20,984 bases of DNA, from positions 1 through 20,984 of the forward strand of contig DDCS01000124.1 in the NCBI GenBank assembly GCA_002335345.1, written 5' to 3'. The position numbers and the translations under genes are program-made. How positions within the stretch are numbered: the stretch's first letter is position 1; the number at the start of each line of letters is the position of its first letter. Origin of the DNA: Flavobacteriaceae bacterium UBA2000. Its GTDB lineage: Bacteria > Bacteroidota > Bacteroidia > Flavobacteriales > Flavobacteriaceae. Positions 1 to 8,159 of the stretch are shown in pieces. Below the pieces are notes generated by a model. It was not told the origin of the DNA, searched no databases, and saw only the letters and a list, made by a program, of their open reading frames with translations.

Positions 1-54
1 TTTCCCTTTTCCTTCATCGCCCCATTGGAGGCCTAATAACAAATCTACTGCCAT
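1..54 (-). CDS. purA: Adenylosuccinate synthase, N-terminal 18 codons only
   Basis: The window edge cuts this gene; only the first 18 codons, from an ATG at 54, are visible. They encode MAVDLLLGLQWGDEGKGK. The QWGDEGKGK stretch is the N-terminal GTP-binding and catalytic signature of adenylosuccinate synthase, in which the Asp acts as catalytic base. PurA joins IMP and aspartate using GTP, the first committed step from IMP to AMP, in the cytoplasm. The start lies 7 bases after the fur-like stop, so the gene is almost certainly the distal member of a spoT-fur-purA operon. The identification is firm although so little is visible, because the signature is highly specific. Confidence 0.93.
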   Translation of the reverse strand, partial: MAVDLLLGLQWGDEGKGK

Positions 55-61
55 AATATGA

Positions 62-508
62 TCAGTTGCCTTTACGGCGACCGTAAAAATAAAGTGAGTG
101 TTTGGTTATGTCCACATCGAAGACTTCTTCAATGGTTTTCTTAATACTTTGGATTCTGGGATCACAAAACTCCATGACTTCTCCATTGTCCAAAATAAGA
201 TGGTCGTGTTGCTTGTCAAAATATGACTTTTCGTAATGCGCTTGATTTTGCCCAAAAAGATGCCTGCGCACTAATCCGCATTCTAATAATAATTCAATTG
301 TGTTGTAGAGTGTTGCACGACTAACACGGTAATTTTTATTTTTCATTTTAACGTAAAGTGATTCTATGTCAAAATGATCTTTTTGGTCGTAAACTACAGA
401 CAGGATCGCAAAGCGCTCAGGAGTTTTTCGGTGTCCTTTTTCCTCCAAAAATGTTGTGAATACATTTTTGACGATGGCTTGGTTATTGATGTCTGTGGGT
501 GTCTTCAT
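62..508 (-). CDS. fur: Fur-family metal-responsive transcriptional regulator
   Basis: A 148-residue protein, the usual Fur length. Residues about 15-85 form the winged helix, including the recognition-helix pattern YRVSRATLYNTIELL. The C-terminal half keeps the regulatory metal region (an AHYE stretch, HDHLIL, and a late His near residue 137). The two Cys-x-x-Cys pairs that hold structural zinc in many Fur proteins are absent: where Fur usually has HLIC..CG this protein has HLILDNGEVMEFC. Two starts are possible, a GTG at 511 or the adjacent ATG at 508. I prefer the ATG because the upstream GAGG then sits 7 bases away. It lies 23 bases after spoT and 7 bases before purA, so it is probably cotranscribed with both. 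Fur, PerR or another subgroup cannot be settled from sequence alone. Confidence 0.88.
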   Translation of the reverse strand: MKTPTDINNQAIVKNVFTTFLEEKGHRKTPERFAILSVVYDQKDHFDIESLYVKMKNKNYRVSRATLYNTIELLLECGLVRRHLFGQNQAHYEKSYFDKQHDHLILDNGEVMEFCDPRIQSIKKTIEEVFDVDITKHSLYFYGRRKGN

Positions 509-531
509 CACAAAGCCTCAAATTTAGTCAT

Positions 532-2736
532 TTATACCCTGCTGACTTTATCGATCCCATTAATTTTTTTGATGTTTTTCACCAAGTTATCAAGGATAGA
601 CTTGTTTTTTACTTTGACCACAATGGTTCCAGTAAAGGTGCCGTCATTGGTATCAAAATGGACACTTTTCATGTCGATGTGGAGGTTGTTTGAAACGACC
701 TTAGTCACACTACTGACCATACCAAAAGTATCAATACCGCTAATTTTAAGTGTCGCTTGAAACTCTCTTTGGGTGGAGTCAATCCACTGAGCTTTTAAAA
801 TGCGATAATTGTAGTTACTCTGCATTTGAATGGCGTTCGGACAGGTGGTTTTGTGTACCTTAATTCCATCATTGATGGTTAAAAAGCCAAACACATCATC
901 TCCTGGAATGGGATTACAGCAGGGGGACATTTTGTAATCGAGTTTTTCTTCGTCCTTGCCAAAAACCAGCTGATCGTATTTTACCGTAAGCTCGTCTTTA
1001 TTGACGTCTTCATTATTCTGAGGGCGACGTATTCTATTTTTAAAAAAGTTAACAAACGCATTGCTTCTTGAAGCCGCAAAACTCTTGAGCATGGTATTAT
1101 CAATGATCCCGGCACCCACGCGATAGAACAAATCCAGGCTGGTTTTTAATTTAAAATAACGAACGAGTTCATTAACCGTCTTTTCATTAAAGGTGATTTT
1201 TTGAGCCCTTAATTTGCGTTGCAAGACAATTTTACCTTCCGCTGCAATCTGTTTTTGCTCTTCTTTGAGCGAAGATTTTATTTTACTAATGGCGCGCCCC
1301 GTGATTGCGTAATTTAACCAGTTTGCTGTAGGCTTGGTCTTGTCCGAAGTAATGATTTCGACTTGGTCTCCACTGCTGAGTTCAAAACTCAAAGGGACCA
1401 GTTTACCATTTACTTTAGCCCCTCTGGTGCTCAGTCCCACTTGGGTATGTACGTGAAAAGCGAAATCAAGGGCCGTGGCGCCTTTGGCCAAAGAATACAA
1501 ATCTCCTTTAGGAGAGAACACAAAAATTTCTTTGGCATAGAGACTCAATTTAAATTCTTCGACAAAATCAACAGCGTTGATCTCAGAGTTTTCCAAAGTT
1601 TCTTGAAGTTTATTGAGCCACTGATCGAGTCCGTCATCTTCGCTCAGTTCATTTTTGTACTTGTAATGCGCGGCATAGCCTTTTTCGGCGATTTCATTCA
1701 TGCGCTGACTTCTGATTTGCACTTCAACCCAACGGCCTTTAGGGCCCATTACTGTGATGTGAAGCGCTTCGTATCCTGTAGATTTAGGGGCTGAAATCCA
1801 GTCGCGCAATCGGGTTGGATTGGGTCGAAAGTGATCCGTCACGATAGAGTATATTTTCCAGGCTAAAAATTTCTCGTCCTCTGCCTTGCCCTCATAAATA
1901 ATTCGGATGGCAAATTTGTCATAAACCTCATCAAAGGAAACATTTTGACGCATCATTTTACGTCGGATAGAGAACACGGATTTTGGTCTGCCTTTGATTT
2001 CGTATTGGATGCCCTCAGTATCCAATGTTTTTTGGATGACCCCGCTAAATGCCGCGATATAGGCATCTTGATCTTCTTTGCTTTCTTTAATTTTATCGAT
2101 AATATCTCGATAAACTTCAGGTTCCGTATACTTTAATCCTAGATCTTCTAACTCAGATTTGATATTATAGAGCCCGATTCTATGGGCCAATGGCCCATAG
2201 ATATAGAGTGTTTCAGAAGCGATTTTAAGCTGTTTATCCAGAGCCATACTGTCCATGGTTTGCATATTGTGCAAGCGATCGGCAATTTTAATGATGATCA
2301 CACGGACATCCTCATTGAGGGTCAATAACATTTTTCTAAAATTCTCCGCCTGAAGGGAAACATCTTTTTGAAATTCCAAGTGGGAGATTTTCGTGAGGCC
2401 ATTAACAATGCGGGCAATAGTTTCCCCAAAGATTTGCTCGATATCAGCCAGGGTGTATGGGGTGTCCTCGACCACATCATGGAGTAGGGCGGCAGCAATT
2501 GAGGTCGCATCTAATCCTATTTCTGAGGCGACAATTTTGGCCACCGCAATAGGGTGAAAAATATAGGCCTCGCCACTTTTACGCCTCTGTTCTTTGTGCG
2601 CATCGACGGCGGTGTCAAAAGCCGTTCTGATCAGTTTTTTATCCGCCCGAGAAAGGGTCTGATAACTGATTTTGAGCAGTTCTTTGTACTGCTTGGCGAT
2701 TTCTTTATTTTCCTGCTCAAGTACTGCTGGTGCCAT
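532..2736 (-). CDS. spoT: Bifunctional (p)ppGpp synthetase/hydrolase, Rel/SpoT type
   Basis: A full-length 734-residue long RelA/SpoT homologue that makes and degrades the alarmone (p)ppGpp in the cytoplasm. In order: an HD hydrolase domain (about 40-190) with H61, H86-D87, E90-D91 and D153, so the Mn-dependent hydrolase looks intact; a synthetase domain (about 240-360) with GRPK at 249-252 and an RLRD at 309-312, matching the RxKD-like charge pattern of bifunctional enzymes rather than the ExDD of synthetase-only RelA; a TGS domain (about 403-464); a helical region; a Cys-rich segment (SPCCNP and HKTTCPNA); and a C-terminal ACT domain (about 660-734). The ATG at 2736 gives the expected N-terminus. 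It is the first gene of a tight unit with fur and purA and follows a 147-base gap. I call it spoT-like; 'rel' would be equally fair. Confidence 0.96.
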   Translation of the reverse strand: MAPAVLEQENKEIAKQYKELLKISYQTLSRADKKLIRTAFDTAVDAHKEQRRKSGEAYIFHPIAVAKIVASEIGLDATSIAAALLHDVVEDTPYTLADIEQIFGETIARIVNGLTKISHLEFQKDVSLQAENFRKMLLTLNEDVRVIIIKIADRLHNMQTMDSMALDKQLKIASETLYIYGPLAHRIGLYNIKSELEDLGLKYTEPEVYRDIIDKIKESKEDQDAYIAAFSGVIQKTLDTEGIQYEIKGRPKSVFSIRRKMMRQNVSFDEVYDKFAIRIIYEGKAEDEKFLAWKIYSIVTDHFRPNPTRLRDWISAPKSTGYEALHITVMGPKGRWVEVQIRSQRMNEIAEKGYAAHYKYKNELSEDDGLDQWLNKLQETLENSEINAVDFVEEFKLSLYAKEIFVFSPKGDLYSLAKGATALDFAFHVHTQVGLSTRGAKVNGKLVPLSFELSSGDQVEIITSDKTKPTANWLNYAITGRAISKIKSSLKEEQKQIAAEGKIVLQRKLRAQKITFNEKTVNELVRYFKLKTSLDLFYRVGAGIIDNTMLKSFAASRSNAFVNFFKNRIRRPQNNEDVNKDELTVKYDQLVFGKDEEKLDYKMSPCCNPIPGDDVFGFLTINDGIKVHKTTCPNAIQMQSNYNYRILKAQWIDSTQREFQATLKISGIDTFGMVSSVTKVVSNNLHIDMKSVHFDTNDGTFTGTIVVKVKNKSILDNLVKNIKKINGIDKVSRV

Positions 2737-2865
2737 AACATAAAATTACAACAAAGTTTGGGAGTGGACAAGCATATCGACCCGCGTGCGCGATTCAATT
2801 ATTAAGCAGGGGTAGCGCGTTTAATCCAACGGGTATCGCAGAGAAATTATCGGTTTGTGTCCTCT

Positions 2866-2894
2866 AAAAAAAAGATCGATCAATTATGATTCGA
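2866..2894 (-). terminator. Probable weak Rho-independent terminator at the end of the TrmH-family gene
   Basis: Read on the minus strand, a 7-bp stem (TCG plus ATCA pairing with TGATCGA, one bulged A) with a four-base loop is followed by TC and eight T residues at 2873-2866. The stop codon of the methyltransferase gene lies in the loop. The stem is short and AT-rich, so termination may be partial. If it works, it separates the amidohydrolase/methyltransferase unit from spoT. Confidence 0.4.
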
Positions 2895-3735
2895 CCGCAT
2901 TAATTGAGCGTTGCCGCAAGGCCTCATAGATTAAAATCCCTGCTGAAACGGAAACATTCATGCTATCGATAGCCCCATTCATGGGAATTTTCACTTTGGC
3001 TTTACTGGCTGCGCGCCAGGTTTCGGAGAGTCCGTCGGCTTCAGTGCCCACCACCAGCGCTGTAGGATTGGTGTAATTCGCTTGAGTGTAGGGAATGGCC
3101 TCTTGTAAAATTGCGCTGTAAATAGCGATATTATGGCCATTGAGATAATCGATTATTTCTTGGGTTGTTCCCGTGGCAATCGTTGTCGTAAAAATCCCCC
3201 CGACGCTACTGCGTATGATGTTGGGGTTGTACAGATCGGTAAGCGGGTTGGCAAGGAGAAAAGCGTCCACGCCAGCGGCGTCAGCGGTTCGCAAAAGCGC
3301 CCCGATATTCCCTGGCTTCTCTGGAGCTTCAGCCACTAAAATCAGCGGATTTTTACTCTTGAGTTGGAGCGCCTTTAGTTCATGATTTTTACTTTTAAAC
3401 ACCCCGATCACCCCTTCTGTAGAACTGCGATAGGCAATTTTTTTATAAACGCCCAGGCTCACCTCATAGGTCTTTATGCCTTGCCCACCGATCGATTTAA
3501 TAAAATCCAAAGCGGCAATATGATCCGTTTGGGCAGCAGGGTTATGCGCAATTTCATTGCAATAAAAAAACATAGACCCCTGATAGCCTGCCTTGAGCGC
3601 GAGATTAATTTCTCGCAGTCCTTCGACCACAAATAAACCGTCTTTTTTTCTAGCACGAGATTTCTCCTGCCATTGAACGATTTGCTTGATCAGTCCATTA
3701 TTGGTACTGGTCAATAAAGTTGGTTGTTGTTCCAT
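2884..3735 (-). CDS. SpoU/TrmH-family RNA 2'-O-methyltransferase (RlmB/TrmH-like)
   Basis: A 283-residue SAM-dependent RNA ribose methyltransferase of the SPOUT class. An N-terminal substrate-binding domain (about 5-100, with the RKKDGLFVVEG pattern) is followed by the trefoil-knot catalytic domain. All three SpoU motifs are visible: PGNIGALLRTADAAGVDA with its conserved Asn and Arg, VVGTEADGLS, and IPMNGAIDSMNVSVSAGIL with the Ser-x-Asn-x-Ser pattern. Family members methylate 23S rRNA or tRNA; the actual target cannot be read from the sequence. The ATG at 3735 gives a normal N-terminus. It lies 43 bases after the amidohydrolase-like gene and may be its cotranscribed last member. Function class is certain, specificity is not. 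Confidence 0.93.
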   Translation of the reverse strand: MEQQPTLLTSTNNGLIKQIVQWQEKSRARKKDGLFVVEGLREINLALKAGYQGSMFFYCNEIAHNPAAQTDHIAALDFIKSIGGQGIKTYEVSLGVYKKIAYRSSTEGVIGVFKSKNHELKALQLKSKNPLILVAEAPEKPGNIGALLRTADAAGVDAFLLANPLTDLYNPNIIRSSVGGIFTTTIATGTTQEIIDYLNGHNIAIYSAILQEAIPYTQANYTNPTALVVGTEADGLSETWRAASKAKVKIPMNGAIDSMNVSVSAGILIYEALRQRSINAVES

Positions 3736-3778
3736 GAACTTCGTTCGATTGAACCGCGACGCCTTTAGCGAGCCCTAA

Positions 3779-5083
3779 TTAATCTCGGGTTTGTTGTCCG
3801 TATTTTTCTGAATAACGCTGATAAAGTTCTGTTTGATGCGTTTCCAGAGAAAGTGCACGCCCGTCGATAAACGCATGACTTAATTGATTGGTGCGCATGT
3901 CTAAAGCATCTCCTTTGCTGACAAACAGTGTGGCGCTTTTTCCCACCTCAAGGGTCCCGTAGTCTGCATCGATCCCAAGAATTTTGGCTGTATTAGACGT
4001 AACCAGTTTTAGTGCGTCTTCGGCGGATAAGCCAAATCCTGAGGTATGACCAGCATAAAAAGGCAAGTTTCGTGTGCTCATGCGCTCCATACTTCCGCGC
4101 GCATTGAGGCCCACGGTAAGCCCGCCTTTGGTGAGCAATACAGGAAGTTTAAAGGGCTTGTCGTAATCGTCATCGGCTTGTTGGGGCAATGAGTGTACGC
4201 GATCGATCAATACAGGAATGTCATGACGCTTTAAAAAGGGGATAATTTGATCGGATTGATAGCCCCCTACTAAAACAATTTTTGATACGCCATGATTTTT
4301 AAGTTGACTTACGGCATCCATGATTTCACGAACGCCATCCGCGTAAACATAAACTTTTTTAGTCCCATCAAGGGTTCCCATAAGGGCCTCAATAGCTTGA
4401 TGGGGTACTTCAGGCTTCTCTGCGCTGTAGGCTTTGGTGCGATCAAAATAATCGGTGATCGTTTCTACTTGTTTTTCGTAATCTTTATTGGGTTTCCATC
4501 CGCGATCTTCACCCATCCACCAGCGTCCGCGTCGGTAGGTGTTGGGCCAATGTAGGTGGACTCCATCATCTGCTTTTAGGACCGCATCTTCCCAGTTCCA
4601 AGCATCCAATTGGACAATTGATGAGGTTCCCGAAAACACGCCGCCTTGAGGGGTGATTTGCGCCATAAGGACGCCATTAGGACGCATGCTTTCCACCACT
4701 TGGCTTTCTGCATTATAGGCAATAAGGCTGCGAATATTCGGTCCGTATTCCCCTAATTCATCATCGTCTTTACTTTGCCGAACCGCATCAATTTCCACCA
4801 GACCTAATGAAGAGACCGGGGCAATTATTCCGGGATAAATATGCTGACCAGTCACATTGACAATTTGGCCTTGCGGGGTAATTTCACTTTGCCCTAAGGC
4901 GATAATTTTTCCGTCTTTAAAAATCAAATGAGCATTTTCAAGGACCGAGCCATTGCCAACATGAACTGTAGCCCCCACCAGAGTGATCGTTTCTGATTGA
5001 GCTGGGGCCGGAGTTTGTTGAGCAAACCCAATGATGGTAACTAACGAAAGAATAAGTACGCTTAATTTATATTTGATATTCAT
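3779..5083 (-). CDS. Exported amidohydrolase-like protein, metal site apparently degenerate
   Basis: A 434-residue protein with a signal peptide (basic start, hydrophobic core at about 8-20, probable cleavage after GFA-Q). The fold is that of the metal-dependent amidohydrolase superfamily: an N-terminal beta-sandwich strand set (VGATVHVGNG, LIFKDGKIIALG), a barrel region, and the closing segment ALKLVTSNTAKILGIDADYGTLEVGKSATLFV in two recognisable blocks, typical of imidazolonepropionase/dihydroorotase-like enzymes. The strand-1 His-x-His metal motif expected after HIYPG is missing; the sequence there is GIIAPVSSLG (85-94). Catalysis on its own therefore seems unlikely. It starts 5 bases after the 995-residue amidohydrolase, so the two are translated together and may form one periplasmic complex. 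Substrate unknown. Confidence 0.85.
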   Translation of the reverse strand: MNIKYKLSVLILSLVTIIGFAQQTPAPAQSETITLVGATVHVGNGSVLENAHLIFKDGKIIALGQSEITPQGQIVNVTGQHIYPGIIAPVSSLGLVEIDAVRQSKDDDELGEYGPNIRSLIAYNAESQVVESMRPNGVLMAQITPQGGVFSGTSSIVQLDAWNWEDAVLKADDGVHLHWPNTYRRGRWWMGEDRGWKPNKDYEKQVETITDYFDRTKAYSAEKPEVPHQAIEALMGTLDGTKKVYVYADGVREIMDAVSQLKNHGVSKIVLVGGYQSDQIIPFLKRHDIPVLIDRVHSLPQQADDDYDKPFKLPVLLTKGGLTVGLNARGSMERMSTRNLPFYAGHTSGFGLSAEDALKLVTSNTAKILGIDADYGTLEVGKSATLFVSKGDALDMRTNQLSHAFIDGRALSLETHQTELYQRYSEKYGQQTRD

Positions 5084-5088
5084 AGCAA

Positions 5089-8076
5089 TTAGTTTATGGT
5101 TTCACAGTCAAATTTGATGCGGTCTCTCTTGCCAGGAGCCCGTCCTTTGCTTCCTGAAGACTTTTGATCAGAAAGCATCATTTGAATGAGTTGATTTTTT
5201 TCTTTTTGAAGTGATTGGCGCAGGGCTTGGTCTTCATCAATATCAAAATAAAAGGCCCCGTCAATCATGGTTTTCTCTGCATGAGCGTAAACCGAAAGCG
5301 GGTGTTCATTCCAGAGCACTAAATCGGCATCCTTTCCTTTTTTGATACTTCCAGTGCGGTCATCTAAATGGAGCAATTTCGCAGGATTAATGGTCACCAT
5401 AGCCCAGGCTTCTTCTTGGTCCATTCCACCGTATTTAACTGTTTTAGCGGCCTCTTGATTTAAGCGACGCGCCATCTCGTCGTCGTCACTGTTAATCGCA
5501 GTGGTGACTCCTGCACGGGCCATGATTGCGGCATTAAAGGGGATCGCGTCTTTAACTTCGTATTTGTACGCCCACCAGTCGCTAAATGTAGAACCCCCAA
5601 CGCCATGCTGGGCCATTTTGTCGGCCACTTTATAACCTTCAAGGATGTGGGTGAATGTATTGACTCGAAAATCAAATGACTCGGCCACTTTCATCAGCAT
5701 ATTGATCTCACTTTGCACATAACTATGGCAGCTGATAAATCGCTCTCCTTCCAGAATTTCGCCCAAAATCTCTAATTCTTCATCGACGCGATAGGGGGCG
5801 CCGCTTTTCTTTTTATCGAGATAGGTGCGGGCCCGGTTAAAGTAATTGATATAGAGTTGTTCCACGCCCATACGGGTTTGAGGATATCGGCTAAAACTAC
5901 TCCAGTTACTTTGCTTTACATTTTCCCCTAAGGCGAATTTTATGAATTTTGGTGCGTTGTCATAAAGCATGTCTTGGGCTGAAGCGCCCCATTTTAATTT
6001 GATAATTGCGGATTGTCCTCCGATTGGATTGGCCGAACCGTGAAGGATTTGGGCCGAAGTAACGCCACCGGCCAAATTGCGATATATGCTGATGTCTTTA
6101 GGATTGACCACATCACTGATGCGCACTTCTGCAGATGAGTTTTGCCCCCCCTCGTTAATGGTGAGTGCAGCGATGTGGGTGTGTTCATCGATAATTCCTG
6201 CGGTAAGATGTTTTCCGGTAGCATCAATGACTCGGGCGCCTTTGTCGGATAACGCCGTCCCGATGGCCTGAATTTTTCCGTTTTTAACCAAAACATCGGT
6301 GTCGCTAAGGATGCCCTCATTTTCTCCTGTCCAAACAGTGGCATTTTTAAACAATACGGTTTGTTGGGCTGGCAGCTGGGCGCGTCCAAATCCCATATTG
6401 GGATAGGTGATGGGCATAACCTCAAGGTCCGATCCTTCAGAACTCATCTCTTTTGAATCCCCCGGGCTGTCTTTGTCAGCATCGGGATTAATTCCCGGAG
6501 TAAACGCTGTTGGACTGGCCACAAACGAGCGTGATTCACCATCTTGGAAAAAGATTTGACCACTGAGTTCTAGGTTGTCCGGATTGATTTGCGCCATGGC
6601 TCTTAGGACCCCAGAATGATCTTTATCTTTTACTTGCCACTTTAACCATTGTCCGTCTTGCGTTATTTTTCCGGTTTCTAAACTATCGCCTTCTCCGTAT
6701 TTTAAAGATAAATTACCGTCTTTATTTTCAACAACAAAACGTGCCGCTCTTCCGGCAATAGCAATTTGATATTCATCACTGGTTTTGTGATGCTGAAGTT
6801 TTATGTTATACGGTTTTCCAAGAATCCAATGCGATTGCATTTGACTGTGTTTAGAAAACAAGGGTGTGTCACTGATCAAGAAGTTGGCCAGTTTACCTGC
6901 TTCTAAAGACCCGAGCATTGAACTCACCCCTAATTGAGCAGCAGGGATCGTGGTCAATGCACGCAAGGCCTCTTTGGGGTCAAGCCCATATTCAATGGCC
7001 TTTGATAAATGTTCTGAAAAAGACTTTGGACTTTTTAAGTCGTGAGTACTGAGTGAAAATTTAATGTTTTGTTCCGCAAATTTCTTAGGATTTAAAGGCG
7101 CTTGATTCCAACGTCTTAAATCTTCCAAAGAGAGTTGTGCGCTGTAATAAGGGTCAGTGACATCGTAGGCTTGTGGGAAATTAATTGGAAGGACAAATTG
7201 GGCCTTGGTTTGAGCGAGTTCATTGAGGTATTCATAACCATCAGAAGCCCCTACTAAAATATAGGGCTGATTGAATTGAGCACCGATACTATGGGCTCTA
7301 AGGGTATTGGCGTTATCGCCAGCCTCAAAAAATGCGGGCTTTTTTTGATTGGCTAAAAGGGCCTCTAAGGTTTGGTCGGTTTGCGCCCCATTGTTTCGGT
7401 ACCAATTAGCGTCGTGATACATTTGACGTAATAAAGCCATAGCGCCCATGAGAGATCCGGGGTAGGATTGGCTGCTTTGGCTGCTTTTTTCAAAGGAAAA
7501 ACATTGACTTGCGTTGGTTTCAAGCAAGCGATCCGCATCGCTCGACTCATCGGATAAGGCCACGATCAGGCCGCTACCACGAGCGATCCCGTCTTTGAGC
7601 AAGCTATGGACCACCCCAAAACCTTGTTCTCGCATGCTTTGGGCTGTTTTTTCATCATACTTAAAATGTTCCACGGCTTTTTGTTCTGCACGAATATGAT
7701 CGTTCCAGTAAAAACCCTCTCTGGTAGGCTCGTATTGCGGAGATCTTCGACCTCCCCCTTGAGATTTAGGGGTTGCGACGCCAAAATTAGTGTACGCATC
7801 GACAAAGGAAGGGTAAATGTGTTTTCCAGCCAAGTCATGAACTAAGGCATGATCCGGAATTTTAACATTGCTCCCGACAGAAATTATTTTACCCGAACGG
7901 ATCAAAAGGGTCCCTGAGTCAATTTCTCGATCGGCGTCTATGTGAATTACCGCGTTGGTAAATGCGATAAGTCCATCGTAATTTTCTTTAAGTTGATCAT
8001 TTTTTGGAAAATAGTCTTGAGCCCATAACGAACTAAAAATTCCCATTGTGATTAGGAAAAATAAATACTTTTTCAT
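5089..8076 (-). CDS. Exported double-module amidohydrolase, second module metal-competent
   Basis: A 995-residue protein with an N-terminal signal peptide (cleavage probably after LWA-Q, near residue 19). Two amidohydrolase modules are joined by a beta-rich stretch (about 430-570). Module 1 (about 35-425) has the sandwich and closing strands (GSLEAGKLANFLI) but DAYTN at 93-97 in place of the usual DAHTH, so it lacks the first metal ligands. Module 2 (about 575-950) carries EHTH at 631-634, H784, H810 and D864 (INSDDDE), in the order expected for a metal site of the imidazolonepropionase type. A charged, basic tail ends the protein. The length is roughly twice that of a normal family member, and a third module follows 5 bases downstream. 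It presumably acts on a small amide or cyclic substrate in the periplasm; which one cannot be told. Confidence 0.88.
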   Translation of the reverse strand: MKKYLFFLITMGIFSSLWAQDYFPKNDQLKENYDGLIAFTNAVIHIDADREIDSGTLLIRSGKIISVGSNVKIPDHALVHDLAGKHIYPSFVDAYTNFGVATPKSQGGGRRSPQYEPTREGFYWNDHIRAEQKAVEHFKYDEKTAQSMREQGFGVVHSLLKDGIARGSGLIVALSDESSDADRLLETNASQCFSFEKSSQSSQSYPGSLMGAMALLRQMYHDANWYRNNGAQTDQTLEALLANQKKPAFFEAGDNANTLRAHSIGAQFNQPYILVGASDGYEYLNELAQTKAQFVLPINFPQAYDVTDPYYSAQLSLEDLRRWNQAPLNPKKFAEQNIKFSLSTHDLKSPKSFSEHLSKAIEYGLDPKEALRALTTIPAAQLGVSSMLGSLEAGKLANFLISDTPLFSKHSQMQSHWILGKPYNIKLQHHKTSDEYQIAIAGRAARFVVENKDGNLSLKYGEGDSLETGKITQDGQWLKWQVKDKDHSGVLRAMAQINPDNLELSGQIFFQDGESRSFVASPTAFTPGINPDADKDSPGDSKEMSSEGSDLEVMPITYPNMGFGRAQLPAQQTVLFKNATVWTGENEGILSDTDVLVKNGKIQAIGTALSDKGARVIDATGKHLTAGIIDEHTHIAALTINEGGQNSSAEVRISDVVNPKDISIYRNLAGGVTSAQILHGSANPIGGQSAIIKLKWGASAQDMLYDNAPKFIKFALGENVKQSNWSSFSRYPQTRMGVEQLYINYFNRARTYLDKKKSGAPYRVDEELEILGEILEGERFISCHSYVQSEINMLMKVAESFDFRVNTFTHILEGYKVADKMAQHGVGGSTFSDWWAYKYEVKDAIPFNAAIMARAGVTTAINSDDDEMARRLNQEAAKTVKYGGMDQEEAWAMVTINPAKLLHLDDRTGSIKKGKDADLVLWNEHPLSVYAHAEKTMIDGAFYFDIDEDQALRQSLQKEKNQLIQMMLSDQKSSGSKGRAPGKRDRIKFDCETIN

Positions 8077-8159
8077 GCATGATAAATTTTGAGAACATCT
8101 AATATAGCAAAGTCACTGCTGAAATTGGCTTGAAAAGTAAATTCTTTTAGAGGGGGTCC

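Noticed and set aside
374..760. Open frame of 128 codons on the plus strand over the fur/spoT junction
   Set aside because: It lies antisense to two well-identified genes, has no family features, and its length is explained by codon bias of the opposite strand.
1363..1794. Open frame of 143 codons antisense to spoT
   Set aside because: It covers conserved synthetase and TGS codons on the other strand and has no promoter or recognisable motif.
2737..2883. spoT promoter in the 147-base gap
   Set aside because: AAACTTTG and TAATTTTA resemble the -7 box, but none has a TTG at proper distance; a promoter is expected here but not identified.
8077..8159. Promoter for the 995-residue amidohydrolase at TGACTTTG
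   Set aside because: One base off the -7 consensus and no TTG at a good distance; readthrough from the DUF3810 gene is equally possible.
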